From Lachnospiraceae bacterium (lineage in GTDB: Bacteria > Bacillota > Clostridia > Lachnospirales > Lachnospiraceae), in assembly GCA_014804755.1 (NCBI GenBank), contig JAAUZE010000006.1, positions 1-58,403 of the forward strand: 58,403 nt of DNA, read 5' to 3'. Shown in pieces: positions 44,098-52,585 of the stretch. The translations under genes and the position numbers were made by a program. The first letter of the stretch is position 1, and every line of letters starts with the position of its first letter. The notes below the pieces were generated by a model. The model saw only the letters and a program-made list of their open reading frames with translations. It was not told where the DNA came from and did not search any database.

Positions 44098-44150
44098 ATG
44101 CTGCCAACAGCCCGCGAATTTGGGCGTCGGCATAGCGTTTTCAAAAAACA
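44098..44150 (-). repeat. Modular hairpin element, copy E (minus strand)
   Basis: Read on the minus strand it has ACGCCCAAATTCGCGGGCTG and ends TTGGCAGCATGGAGGATT, like copies C and D. It again lies directly 5' of a gene, the MATE pump, here in reversed orientation. Confidence 0.6.
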
Positions 44151-44339
44151 AAATTACATTTATCTTATTTGACTTTTGATGCAGCCTCCGATAAATCTAT
44201 AACGCGAAACGTCAATTAGACGTTGCAGCATATCCTTTTGTTTCATTTTACTACCGTCTTTGTTATAATGGCTTTGTCGCAATAAAACCGTTTTTGCCGG
44301 TGCTGTCAGGCAGGCATTATAAAGATAGGGATGGTGTTT

Positions 44340-45971
44340 ATGAAACGAAAAAATCTGAGTATACAAATGATTTTAGCGGCACTGCTCATTTTTGGTACGG
44401 CAGCATGCGGAAAACAGCAGGCTCCATATGATGAACCTAAGCAGGAACACGAGATGGAAGATGCAACGGACAGCGAAGACAAAATTGCTGAAGAGGAAGC
44501 GGCAGAGGAGGAAGGAACGTCTGGTGTGGCAATAGAAGATACCGGGATGACGACGGAGGAACCGGAAGAAATGCAGACGGGGTTGAACCCCGTGATTACG
44601 GCATATGTAACGGAAGAGATAGAATATAGCGAAGAGGTGATACCCATCCGGTATGTGGATGATCTGTCGCTTCTGGACGGCCTGAAATATACAAACAGTG
44701 CATACGTTTATCAGGATGGGAACGTATATTACCGCAGGTATCATGGGGATTCTTATACGGAATCGGCTGTGTGGGGAAATTACATTCCGATTCCCGAAAC
44801 GAAAAAGGAGATTGTCTGCATCGATTCGGCCGGAATGGAGACAGAACTTTTTGCTGATGAGGGCTACGGTGATATTTATCTGGTTAATAACCGGTTCTAT
44901 ATGACGGACGGGAAGTTAAACAGCGAGACCCATATGGGTCTGCAATTGTACTCCGTGGATATGCAGGGAAATGACCGGATCGACTATGGAAACGGAAGGA
45001 TTCTCGTGATCGATAGCGAGAGAAATGTGATGATCTTGCAGATGTATGAGGTGGAAGAAGAACGTTATTGGGACTTAGATAATTACCGCTATTATATCAT
45101 GAACTATGAAACGGGGGAAAAGAGGCAGATCAATTTGAATGGCAGTCACATTGTGGTGAAAGCCTATCAGGATGGGTGGATTTATTACACAAAACAGAAT
45201 GATGTGGATGACGATGCCAGCCGGCTGTGTGCGATTTCTTTGGAGGGGGAGCAGAGGGATATCATCGCGCTTGCAACGGATATAGAGTTGCTTACTTATC
45301 CGGGGGATATATGGCATACAGAAGTGGATGGGGACAGAATATACTTCGATTTTGGCGGTACTGATGGGAGCTTATCGATATTTTATGGATTTTTGATCAG
45401 CGTCAAACTCGACGGTACGGATTATAGAGCGGTAAAGACTGCGGATGATTTCTTTTACATCAGTCATAACAATGGAAAAACGTTGGTTTATTATCCGCGT
45501 TATAATTCTCCTGCTGAAGTAGATTCTTATGCAGAATATGATATGTTCGTATGGGATGTGGATGCAGATAGATGCGATTTCACCGATTTTCCACAACGGG
45601 TTTTGTATGATTTGCCGGCGCGTTCATTGTGGCAGTATTATCCGGCTGATCGGGGCGGCTTGTGTGAGTGGAGTGTCTATGGGGATCATCCGCAAACGAA
45701 TATTTACGCATTGCCTGACGATTCCGGCAGATTTGTCAGGGTTGTTATGGGTTTGGAGGATTATATTATAAAGCGTGAAGAAGTAAATGATTATTTGATA
45801 AAATATAAGGATTGGTACTATGCAGACGGATTCCTATATTTTACCGTAGAATATAATGACTTTGATGAAGAAGCTTCCATCGGCTGGCGGGATGGCTACC
45901 GCAGGTTGCAATCGGATGTATACCGCCTGAAAGTGGGAGAGCATGCGGCCGGGCTGCTGTATTCATATTAA
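44340..45971 (+). CDS. Exported lipoprotein, beta-propeller-like
   Basis: This 543-residue protein has a lipobox (GTAAC, about residue 23) and an acidic linker (about 30-85, Glu-rich). A region of repeated strand patterns such as YVYQDGNVYYRRYHGD, FYMTDGKLN, QDGWIYYTKQ and DGDRIYFDFGG follows, as in DUF5050-type propellers. It is anchored outside the membrane. The start is ATG 44340; 44331 is possible. The function is unknown. The gene stands alone between the MATE and PARG genes. Confidence 0.75.
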   Translation: MKRKNLSIQMILAALLIFGTAACGKQQAPYDEPKQEHEMEDATDSEDKIAEEEAAEEEGTSGVAIEDTGMTTEEPEEMQTGLNPVITAYVTEEIEYSEEVIPIRYVDDLSLLDGLKYTNSAYVYQDGNVYYRRYHGDSYTESAVWGNYIPIPETKKEIVCIDSAGMETELFADEGYGDIYLVNNRFYMTDGKLNSETHMGLQLYSVDMQGNDRIDYGNGRILVIDSERNVMILQMYEVEEERYWDLDNYRYYIMNYETGEKRQINLNGSHIVVKAYQDGWIYYTKQNDVDDDASRLCAISLEGEQRDIIALATDIELLTYPGDIWHTEVDGDRIYFDFGGTDGSLSIFYGFLISVKLDGTDYRAVKTADDFFYISHNNGKTLVYYPRYNSPAEVDSYAEYDMFVWDVDADRCDFTDFPQRVLYDLPARSLWQYYPADRGGLCEWSVYGDHPQTNIYALPDDSGRFVRVVMGLEDYIIKREEVNDYLIKYKDWYYADGFLYFTVEYNDFDEEASIGWRDGYRRLQSDVYRLKVGEHAAGLLYSY

Positions 45972-46123
45972 GATTTTGTTGGGAACTGTGAAATGTTCCC
46001 TGCAATTTTCTGAAAAGCGAACTGTAAGACCGGAATGCATCACTGTGGATCGTGCTGCCCCCGGTAACACTGTCATTTGCAAAAATTTTGAAAAAAATAA
46101 AAAAAGAAAGGAAATAGGGAAAT

Positions 46124-46963
46124 ATGGATAGAAAAGCAATGGCAAAAGAAACTCTGGAGCTTATGAAGCAGGGATATTATGAACCGGAAATAAACATTGG
46201 AAAAGGACCAAAAGCAGAGAATAGACGGGTGATAATAAAGGAGGCCATGGAGCAGTCCATCAGGCGAAGTACATTGATTTCCCCGGCGGAGGGAGAGAAA
46301 ATTCTTGAAAAATACAGTGTATGCACAATCTGCGGCCAGCCGGAAACAAGAGTTGATAATATTTCTACGATAGATGCTATCCGTATGCTTGCAGAAGAAG
46401 GAAAAACGGATATAGGCGTGTTGAACTTTGCAAGTGCAAAGAATCCGGGAGGCGGTTTCTTAAATGGAGCCAAAGCCCAGGAGGAGAGTCTGACAGTTTC
46501 CGGCACGCTCTACCCCACATTGACGGCTCATGAAGAATATTACAAAGAAAATCGGGCTCATAGATCTATGATGTATCTTGACTATGGAATTTATTCTCCG
46601 GAAGTAGTGTTTTTCCGTGACGGGTCATTTCGGTTGACAGAGACGCCCGTGACAGCTTCCGTGCTGACCTTGCCGGCAGTCAATATGGGTCAGGTGCTTT
46701 TAAAGGGAGAAAATGTGGAGGAAGCCAAAAGAGTTATGCGCCGGAGAATGAAGCTGGCGCTTGGAATTTTTGCTGAACAGAAGGCAAAGCATCTGGTACT
46801 CGGAGCTTACGGGTGCGGCGTATTCCGAAATGACCCCAGAGAGGTGGCAGCATGGTGGAGAGAACTGCTAAAAGAGGGGATGGGACAGTATTTTGTTTCT
46901 GTGTTCCATGCCGTTTTAGATCATTCCAGGGAGCAATGCTGTATAAAGGCCTTTCTGGAGTAA
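46124..46963 (+). CDS. Bacterial-type poly(ADP-ribose) glycohydrolase (TIGR02452 family)
   Basis: This 279-residue macrodomain-like protein carries the PARG signature: GGG at 109-111 and QEE at 119-121 in NPGGGFLNGAKAQEES. LVLGAYGCGVFRNDP lies near the end. Enzymes of this family remove ADP-ribose units from proteins or free poly(ADP-ribose). The ATG follows AAATAGGG. It is a single gene with no partner transferase visible nearby, so its substrate here is unknown. Confidence 0.88.
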   Translation: MDRKAMAKETLELMKQGYYEPEINIGKGPKAENRRVIIKEAMEQSIRRSTLISPAEGEKILEKYSVCTICGQPETRVDNISTIDAIRMLAEEGKTDIGVLNFASAKNPGGGFLNGAKAQEESLTVSGTLYPTLTAHEEYYKENRAHRSMMYLDYGIYSPEVVFFRDGSFRLTETPVTASVLTLPAVNMGQVLLKGENVEEAKRVMRRRMKLALGIFAEQKAKHLVLGAYGCGVFRNDPREVAAWWRELLKEGMGQYFVSVFHAVLDHSREQCCIKAFLE

Positions 46964-47096
46964 ACGACTCAAACCACAAAATCAATTATAAGTCTATTCT
47001 TTTTTTATTTTTCTGCTAAAATTTCTTAAAATAACATAAAAACAATAAAAATGGTTTTTTTGTATTCATCATTTGACAATGATGCATGGAAGGGCA

Positions 47097-47125
47097 TTGT
47101 CTGTCTTGGGAAAATACGTTATAAT
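47097..47125 (+). promoter_or_regulatory. Candidate promoter of the DUF4317 gene
   Basis: TTGTCT (47097-47102) and a perfect TATAAT (47120-47125) are 17 bp apart, about 75 bases upstream of the start. Confidence 0.5.
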
Positions 47126-47200
47126 TTCGCATAGAAAAATTGTGAGGGGCTGCTGTGTATCAATCCGGTATGCAGCGGCCTTTGGCGGAAGGTATGGGGT

Positions 47201-47842
47201 GTGCAGGAAGATATGGGAAAAATCAACCGGGAGGATATGCTGGAACTGACAAGGAGAATGACTTTGAAGCGAAACTGCTTTGACCGGATTGCAGGAGCAT
47301 ATATGGACGAAGAGGGATTTGTGGACGGGACGTTCAATAAACATTTCCAGAGACTGTCGGCAAAAGACCAGCAGATCAATCTGGATATCGCCAAAACAAT
47401 CCCTTTTTCAGAGACAAATGTGCAACTGAAGGAATATGCTTTCGGGGAAGCGGACAGGAAGCCGGGGAGTATCTGGCAGCTTTTGATGGCACTGAAGGAA
47501 TGTGGGCTGAAAAATGACGCAATGCTGGATGTGTTTTATGAAGAATTTGGCGGCAAATACCATGCCGGCGGGAGCTACGCGGTTTACTTTCTCCATGGCA
47601 GCTATGATGTGCCGTTAAAAGCCAGCGACAAGGAGAGCCTGTGGGAATCGGAAGAGGTCTATCAGTTCCTGATCTGTGCAGTCTGTCCGGTAAACGGCGA
47701 TTATGAGCCGGGCGCGCCTGAATGCGGGTTCCTTTTCCCGGCATTTAAGGACAGGAGCAGTGATGCGGAGAGGATTGATATTTTTCAGGCAGATGAAAAC
47801 TTTGGGAAAGCCGGGGGAATGGTGGAAGCGCTGTTTCATTAG
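47201..47842 (+). CDS. Shortened DUF4317-family protein
   Basis: This 213-residue protein resembles the N-terminal half of DUF4317 proteins (about 400 residues): MGKINREDMLELTRRMT, AVYFLHGSYDVPLKA, EEVYQFLICAVCPV and CGFLFPAFKDRSSDAERI. It then ends with a short unrelated-looking tail. Family function is unknown. The GTG at 47201 is well placed behind GGAAGG; ATG 47213 fits the family start but is too close to its site. It may be a truncated, possibly inactive copy. Confidence 0.7.
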   Translation: MQEDMGKINREDMLELTRRMTLKRNCFDRIAGAYMDEEGFVDGTFNKHFQRLSAKDQQINLDIAKTIPFSETNVQLKEYAFGEADRKPGSIWQLLMALKECGLKNDAMLDVFYEEFGGKYHAGGSYAVYFLHGSYDVPLKASDKESLWESEEVYQFLICAVCPVNGDYEPGAPECGFLFPAFKDRSSDAERIDIFQADENFGKAGGMVEALFH

Positions 47843-47893
47843 ATGAAAAGTTTTCCATTTCCTATCTAATGTAATACACAATCATAAGGCTAA

Positions 47894-47926
47894 TTTCGCA
47901 GTCGGATTGAACTGCGAAAGCTTTTT
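47894..47926 (+). terminator. Terminator after the DUF4317 gene
   Basis: A 9-bp perfect stem (47894-47902 with 47911-47919, TTTCGCAGT / ACTGCGAAA) is followed by CTTTTT near 47922. Confidence 0.8.
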
Positions 47927-48141
47927 CTCGCCATGGGATTCCTTCACATTATTTTTTCTGTTCGTGACGGTATTGACATGCCCATTTTTGGGCACATCAT
48001 TTGGCGGTCTTTGAAGGTGTCAGCACCCTGATATGGGGTGTGATATGAAATTTCATAACAAAAGATCACGCGATGTATATTTTTTACATGCGCCGCACAT
48101 CCTATTCTTGAAAAAAGAGTCGGAAAGCGGGGAATCAGCCG

Positions 48142-48660
48142 ATGGCAGATCAGTCAAAGGATATGAAAAAGACCTATGAGGAGCAGAAGCATCAACAGAG
48201 CCGTATGCAGCAGAAAAAGCAGGTTTATCAGGAATATGTCGAGCAGATGACGCCCAAAAAGAATATTTGGTGGCAGATGCTGAAAGCGTTCATTGTCGGA
48301 GGGCTGATCTGTACGCTCGGGCAGGTGATCTTAAATGTTGCGACGAATCAGTTCGGATTGGATAAAGAGACGGCGGGAACGTGGTGTTCCGTCATACTTG
48401 TTTTGCTCAGCGTGCTTTTGACCGGCTTTAATCTGTATCAAAAGCTTGGCGCGTTTGCGGGAGCAGGGGCGCTCGTGCCGATCACGGGCTTTGCAAACTC
48501 TGTGGCATCTCCGGCGATTGAATATCAAAAGGAAGGTCAGGTGTTCGGTATCGGCGCCAAGATATTTACGATTGCGGGTCCGGTCATTCTTTATGGCATC
48601 GTGACGAGCTGGGTGCTTGGCTTTGGATATTGGATCGGGAAATGCTTTGGGGTTTGGTGA
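48142..48660 (+). CDS. spoVAC: Stage V sporulation protein AC
   Basis: This 172-residue membrane protein matches SpoVAC: a charged N-terminus (MTPKKNIWWQMLKAFIVGGLICTLGQ), TGFNLYQKLGAFAGAGALVPITGFANSV, and a C-terminal helix. It is the mechanosensitive part of the dipicolinic-acid channel in spores. Usually spoVAD and spoVAE follow; here neither is seen in the 9.7 kb to the window end, and spoVAB lies 8.8 kb upstream. Confidence 0.95.
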   Translation: MADQSKDMKKTYEEQKHQQSRMQQKKQVYQEYVEQMTPKKNIWWQMLKAFIVGGLICTLGQVILNVATNQFGLDKETAGTWCSVILVLLSVLLTGFNLYQKLGAFAGAGALVPITGFANSVASPAIEYQKEGQVFGIGAKIFTIAGPVILYGIVTSWVLGFGYWIGKCFGVW

Positions 48661-48720
48661 AAATTTGATGATCGACGGGTATGTGTGAAATACGGGCGTC
48701 CGTTTGGGGGAGAGAGTCAG

Positions 48721-48752
48721 TATGGCAGATAGTATGCGAACTATCTGCCATA
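48721..48752. terminator. Perfect hairpin after spoVAC
   Basis: Arms TATGGCAGATAGT and ACTATCTGCCATA form a perfect 13-bp stem with a 6-nt loop. The following TTTCT is only a weak T-run. It probably ends spoVAC transcription. Confidence 0.65.
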
Positions 48753-48757
48753 TTTCT

Positions 48758-48904
48758 GCGTATTGCAGGGAAAATATCAACAACCCAATACGCGTATTAC
48801 AGGTAAATATCAATAATTAGATATGCGTATTACAGGAAAATTGTAATGACTTAATATGCGTATTACAGAAAAAACACAGGAAGAGAACTTGCGTATTCCA
48901 AAAA
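48758..48904 (+). repeat. 33-bp iterated motif upstream of the DUF4143 ATPase
   Basis: GCGTATT recurs at 48758, 48792, 48825, 48858 and 48891, i.e. every 33-34 bp, most often as ATATGCGTATTACAGG. About 15 bases of each period are conserved and the rest is variable and AT-rich. The even spacing of about three helix turns suggests protein-binding iterons. It is too short and irregular for CRISPR. Confidence 0.75.
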
Positions 48905-48955
48905 TACATGCTACTCTTATAGTATTAATATAAAGAAAGCAGATGAGGAAACAGA

Positions 48956-50314
48956 ATGATTTTTAAGAGAAAGATATATGAAAAATTGATTCTTTGGAAA
49001 AAGGATACCAACGGGGCGAAAGCTCTGTTTATTGAAGGAGCTAGACGAATCGGAAAAACTACGATCGTGGAAGAGTTTGCACGGAAAGAATACAAAAGCT
49101 ATATAATGATTGATTTTAACGATGCGGGTGAGGCGGTTAAAGATGCGTTTCAAAATTATTTACAGGATTTAGATACTTTTTTTATGATTCTCTCCACGGA
49201 ATACAAAACGACATTATATCCGAGAGAATCCATACTGATCTTTGATGAAATACAACAGTTTCCGAAAGCAAGACAGTCAATCAAGAGGCTGGTAAAGGAC
49301 GGGAGATTTGACTATGTAGAGACCGGTTCGCTGGTATCTATAAGAGAAAATGTGCAGGATATTACAATTCCGTCAGAAGAACGAAAAATTAAAATGTATC
49401 CGATGGATTTTGAAGAGTTCTGCTGGGCGATGGAAGAGGACAGTATGGCAGAGTATATCAGAAAGTGCTTTGCAGACGCTGTTCCGCTTACCGATCAGTT
49501 TCATCGTAAAGCAATGCTTTTGTACAGACAATATCTTGTGGTGGGCGGAATGCCGCAAAGCGTTGCTGCTTATTTGGAAAATAACAGAAGTTTTCAGAGA
49601 GCGGATGAAGAGAAGCGCGATATTTTGGCTTTGTATCGGGATGATATTATGAAGATCCAGGCAAAGTATCAATCGAGAGTTTTGAGTATTTTTGATCAAA
49701 TTCCGGCATTTTTGTCCCAGCATGAAAAACGAGTGATCCTGTCGGATATTGAGACGGGGGCATCATTTTCAAAATTTAATGATACTTTCTTCTGGTTAGA
49801 TAATTCCATGATAGCGAATGAATGTTTTAACTGTACAGATCCCAATATCGGACTTTCTTTAAATGAGGACAGAACCTATTTAAAGTGCTACATGGGCGAT
49901 ACGGGGCTTTTGGTCAGCCATGCTTTCACGGAGGCGGAAATAGAGACGGAGGATCTGTACCGTCAATTGATACTTGGGCGTCTTTCAATCAACGAGGGGA
50001 TGATATTTGAAAATGCCGTCATGCAGGCATTGGTATGCAATGGGTATATCCCTTTCTTCTACACACATTATGATCATGAGAAGCATAGAAACGATATGGA
50101 GATTGATTTTCTGATTACTAATAAAAGCAAGACGAAATACAAAATCTATCCGATCGAAGTGAAATCTGCCGAAAGATACAGCATCACGTCGCTTAGTAAA
50201 TTTTGTGATAAATTTAAGCACAGAATCGGACAGGCGTATGTGATCGACACCAAAAACTATCGAAAGAAGGATGATATTGTGTATCTTCCTGCCTATATGA
50301 CGATGTGTTTGTAA
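48956..50314 (+). CDS. AAA ATPase with DUF4143 domain
   Basis: This 452-residue protein has a Walker A in IEGARRIGKTTIVEEFA (about residues 27-43) and a Walker B in SILIFDEIQQFPKA (about 98-110). The sensor-type ETGS is near 120 and a C-terminal DUF4143 nuclease-like fold ends YPIEVKSAERYS. Such genes are spread widely in variable regions of Firmicutes and are often suspected of defence or mobile roles; the function is not established. The iterated motif at 48758 lies in its promoter region. Confidence 0.88.
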   Translation: MIFKRKIYEKLILWKKDTNGAKALFIEGARRIGKTTIVEEFARKEYKSYIMIDFNDAGEAVKDAFQNYLQDLDTFFMILSTEYKTTLYPRESILIFDEIQQFPKARQSIKRLVKDGRFDYVETGSLVSIRENVQDITIPSEERKIKMYPMDFEEFCWAMEEDSMAEYIRKCFADAVPLTDQFHRKAMLLYRQYLVVGGMPQSVAAYLENNRSFQRADEEKRDILALYRDDIMKIQAKYQSRVLSIFDQIPAFLSQHEKRVILSDIETGASFSKFNDTFFWLDNSMIANECFNCTDPNIGLSLNEDRTYLKCYMGDTGLLVSHAFTEAEIETEDLYRQLILGRLSINEGMIFENAVMQALVCNGYIPFFYTHYDHEKHRNDMEIDFLITNKSKTKYKIYPIEVKSAERYSITSLSKFCDKFKHRIGQAYVIDTKNYRKKDDIVYLPAYMTMCL

Positions 50315-50699
50315 AAGAAGAAAACAAAAAAAGTTAATATTTGTGTAACGAGGGATGTTTATTGGACAGTTTGAGCGTTATTATGGAAAAAGGATCGTAT
50401 AATTATTCTATCATTGTCTGGGAATCGGCTTTTGAAGGAGAGAATATACAGAGTGATAAAGAGGGACGATTGAGAAAAAGAAAAAGTCAACCCAAAAGTT
50501 GACTTTCATTGCACACACTGTGCAGCCGGTTACCCGACGGATTCGTTGCAATAACGTTATTTGAACTCGCAGTGTAAATTCATAGGGAACTTACATTTAT
50601 AAAATATCATAAGACAGGGAAGGAGTCAATATGCAAAAGCAAAATTACTATTTGTATTTTTTGTCAATAGTATTGCAACAAGTTTTTTTTTGAATTTTT
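50315..50699. other. Intergenic stretch holding a hairpin and a possible IS30 end
   Basis: A hairpin AAAGTCAAC/GTTGACTTT (50483-50491 with 50498-50506) reads as a terminator on the minus strand, where it is followed by T-rich sequence. At 50660-50683, TTGTCAATAG-TATTGCAACAAG resembles ends of IS30-family elements and lies just past the transposase stop. A 46-codon frame from TTG 50362 is not convincing. Confidence 0.4.
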
Positions 50700-51716
50700 T
50701 TACCCTAATAGCTTTTTGAGCTCTATTTCGAACTCCTGCGCGCTTGTACGATACCCAAATATACCCCGGGGATACCCGTTCACCCATTGCTCGATCTCCC
50801 TGATCTCCTCATCCGTGTATCTGTCTATGTCTGTTCCTTTGGGGATGTGTCTTCTTATCAGGCGGTTATTGTTTTCATTACTTCCCCTTTCCCAGCTGCT
50901 GAACGGATGACAGTAATACACCTTTGTCCTTTGTCCCTCCCGGATGGATCGCTCCATCCCTGCACAATCCGCAAACTCCACCCCGTTGTCTACCGTGATC
51001 GTTTTGAACAGTTCCGGGAACAGGCTTCCATAGCTCCGTTCCAGTCTGTCCAGCGCTTCAACGACGGATGCCGCTTTCTGATCAGGAAGCTTGACCACGA
51101 TCTCACTTCTTGTTTTCCGCTCCGTTAATACTAACAGGCAGGACTTTGTTACGTTTCGTTTTCCCTTCACAGTATCCATTTCCCAATGCCCGAAGGATTC
51201 CCGCCCTTTGATATATCCCGGTCTATTTTCGATGCTTTCCCCTGCTGATACCCTTTTCTGCACCTGCACTTTTTTATATTTCCTTCTCTTTTTTCCTTTG
51301 ATCGGCAGGTGTTTATTTGTCAGCTTCAGAAAGATGCCGTGGTCAATATAACGGTACAGGGTACTGATGCTGATGTCTGCATCAAGCTCCGACAGTGCCG
51401 CCTCCGGGCTTCTCTTTTCCTTGATGATCTTTTTCTCGATCTGTCCCGCCAGCTCTGCGTTGTTCCCGATCTTTAACGCTCGCCCCTTTGCCTGCATGTT
51501 CCAGTCATGTCTTTCCTGTCCGAGATCACTGCTATACCGTTCTGTTTCTGTCCAGTCCGTATTCCGGTGCAGGTATGCACCACGCTGATATTCCCGTGTG
51601 ATCGTGCTCCGATGATAGTTCAGGATTCTTGCCACATCTGCCTTGCTATGTCCCGCTTTCAGCAGCGTTTCCATCCTGATCCGGTCGTTCCTTGTCATCT
51701 GTCTGTACGTTCTCAT
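50700..51716 (-). CDS. IS30-family transposase, intact
   Basis: This 338-residue DDE transposase has an N-terminal helix-turn-helix (SKADVARILNYHRSTITREY) and the catalytic triad Asp181 (HWEMDTVKG), Asp243 (ITVDNGVEFA) and Glu281 (WERGSNENNNRLIRRHIPKG). The length is typical, and no frameshift is present. It cuts and joins IS ends; some inoviruses are known to use IS-type transposases to integrate. Here it lies next to the phage module in the same orientation as most phage genes. Confidence 0.96.
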   Translation of the reverse strand: MRTYRQMTRNDRIRMETLLKAGHSKADVARILNYHRSTITREYQRGAYLHRNTDWTETERYSSDLGQERHDWNMQAKGRALKIGNNAELAGQIEKKIIKEKRSPEAALSELDADISISTLYRYIDHGIFLKLTNKHLPIKGKKRRKYKKVQVQKRVSAGESIENRPGYIKGRESFGHWEMDTVKGKRNVTKSCLLVLTERKTRSEIVVKLPDQKAASVVEALDRLERSYGSLFPELFKTITVDNGVEFADCAGMERSIREGQRTKVYYCHPFSSWERGSNENNNRLIRRHIPKGTDIDRYTDEEIREIEQWVNGYPRGIFGYRTSAQEFEIELKKLLG

Positions 51717-52399
51717 ATTCTTTTTCCCCCGTTTTGAATGCCATCCTTGTCAGATGTCATTTCATTTCATTCTATCTTTCTCGTTTCTTTTCCGTCAAGC
51801 GCATGCTTTTCTCCAAGCATCCGGTCATGCTCTGCCTGGCTGTCTTTCTGCGTATACCATTCCGTCACCTATCCGTCACGCCAGCACGCTTCCTACGGTC
51901 GCGCACAAAGAAGCGTGCCACCTTCCCTAGCCCTCTCCCTAGGGAAGGGCTTGTGTGGCAGGCGTTCATTCATCTTTACATCGTTTCGTTCCTGGCACGC
52001 TGCGTATTCAGTTCTCAAGGTGCTGGATCATGTTTTATGGGACTGAACGCTCCGCATACCGCTCCGACGTATGGCTATTCGACCCTACATGATCTCTCCG
52101 CAAAAGTAAAATACCGGAAAAAATTTTTTTGACAAATGCATTCAAAAAATTTTTTTCCTATTTTTTTGAGTAATGCATTCAAAAAAATTATTTGACTTTT
52201 TCTCCGATCTCATGTCGAAAGCGGGTCAGCCATACGACGAAACGAGCGCTATACGAAGCAGTCCCATATGAAAAACATGATCCAATGCGCACCTTGACAA
52301 CTGAATACTCACACACGAGCCGCCGACTTCACCGCAACACTACCAAAGCAATTAAAAAACACGCTGACCTATCAGTCGAATAGGAGGAAGGAAAATATC
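51717..52399. other. Long non-coding region with hairpins and a large inverted repeat
   Basis: No gene is supported here. A perfect 10-bp stem (51921-51930 with 51939-51948, CCTTCCCTAG) is extended outward by TGCCAC/GTGGCA. Then follow the two inverted copies at 52004-52308, and finally the leader of the gene at 52400. An origin or a pair of divergent promoters are likely contents. Confidence 0.6.
52004..52308. repeat. Imperfect inverted repeat, about 110-bp arms around an AT-rich core
   Basis: The left arm (52004-52113) begins GTATTCAGTTCTCAAGGTG. The right arm (52189-52308) ends CACCTTGACAACTGAATAC. Both contain GGATCATGTTTT, ATGGGACTG, CGTATGGCT and ACATGA in mirrored order. The 75-bp core is made of A- and T-runs with AATGCATTCAAAAAA twice (52135, 52172). 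Confidence 0.8.
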
Positions 52400-52573
52400 A
52401 TGATACTTGATATGGATAGCATTCAATTTGAATCCCGCAGGGAAATCAGCAACATCATCAACGCACTGGGAGAACTTCTGACATGGGAAAACAGAGATAA
52501 ACATGACGAAAACATGATCGACGACATGCGGACGCTTCGCAACTATCTCGAGATCATGGAAATGAACTGGTAA
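52400..52573 (+). CDS. Small hypothetical protein
   Basis: This 57-residue frame starts at ATG 52400 behind TAGGAGGAAGG. The product is charged and probably helical (ISNIINALGELLTWENRDK), with no membrane segment. A strong ribosome binding site and the tight spacing to the next gene support it. The family is unknown. It reads away from the inverted repeat at 52004-52308, which probably supplies its promoter and leader. Confidence 0.65.
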   Translation: MILDMDSIQFESRREISNIINALGELLTWENRDKHDENMIDDMRTLRNYLEIMEMNW

Positions 52574-52585
52574 GGGGGGATAGGC

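Noticed and set aside
48758-48904. Possible CRISPR array
   Set aside because: Conserved cores are only about 15 bp, repeats vary, and there are no cas genes; the spacing fits iterons better.
50362-50502. Short frame of 46 codons before the IS30 transposase
   Set aside because: It starts with TTG, ends inside a hairpin and resembles no known protein; too weak to call a gene.
51692-52132. Overlapping plus-strand frames upstream of the gene at 52400
   Set aside because: They lie across hairpins and the inverted repeat, are Ser/Phe/Arg-rich without motifs and have no ribosome binding sites.
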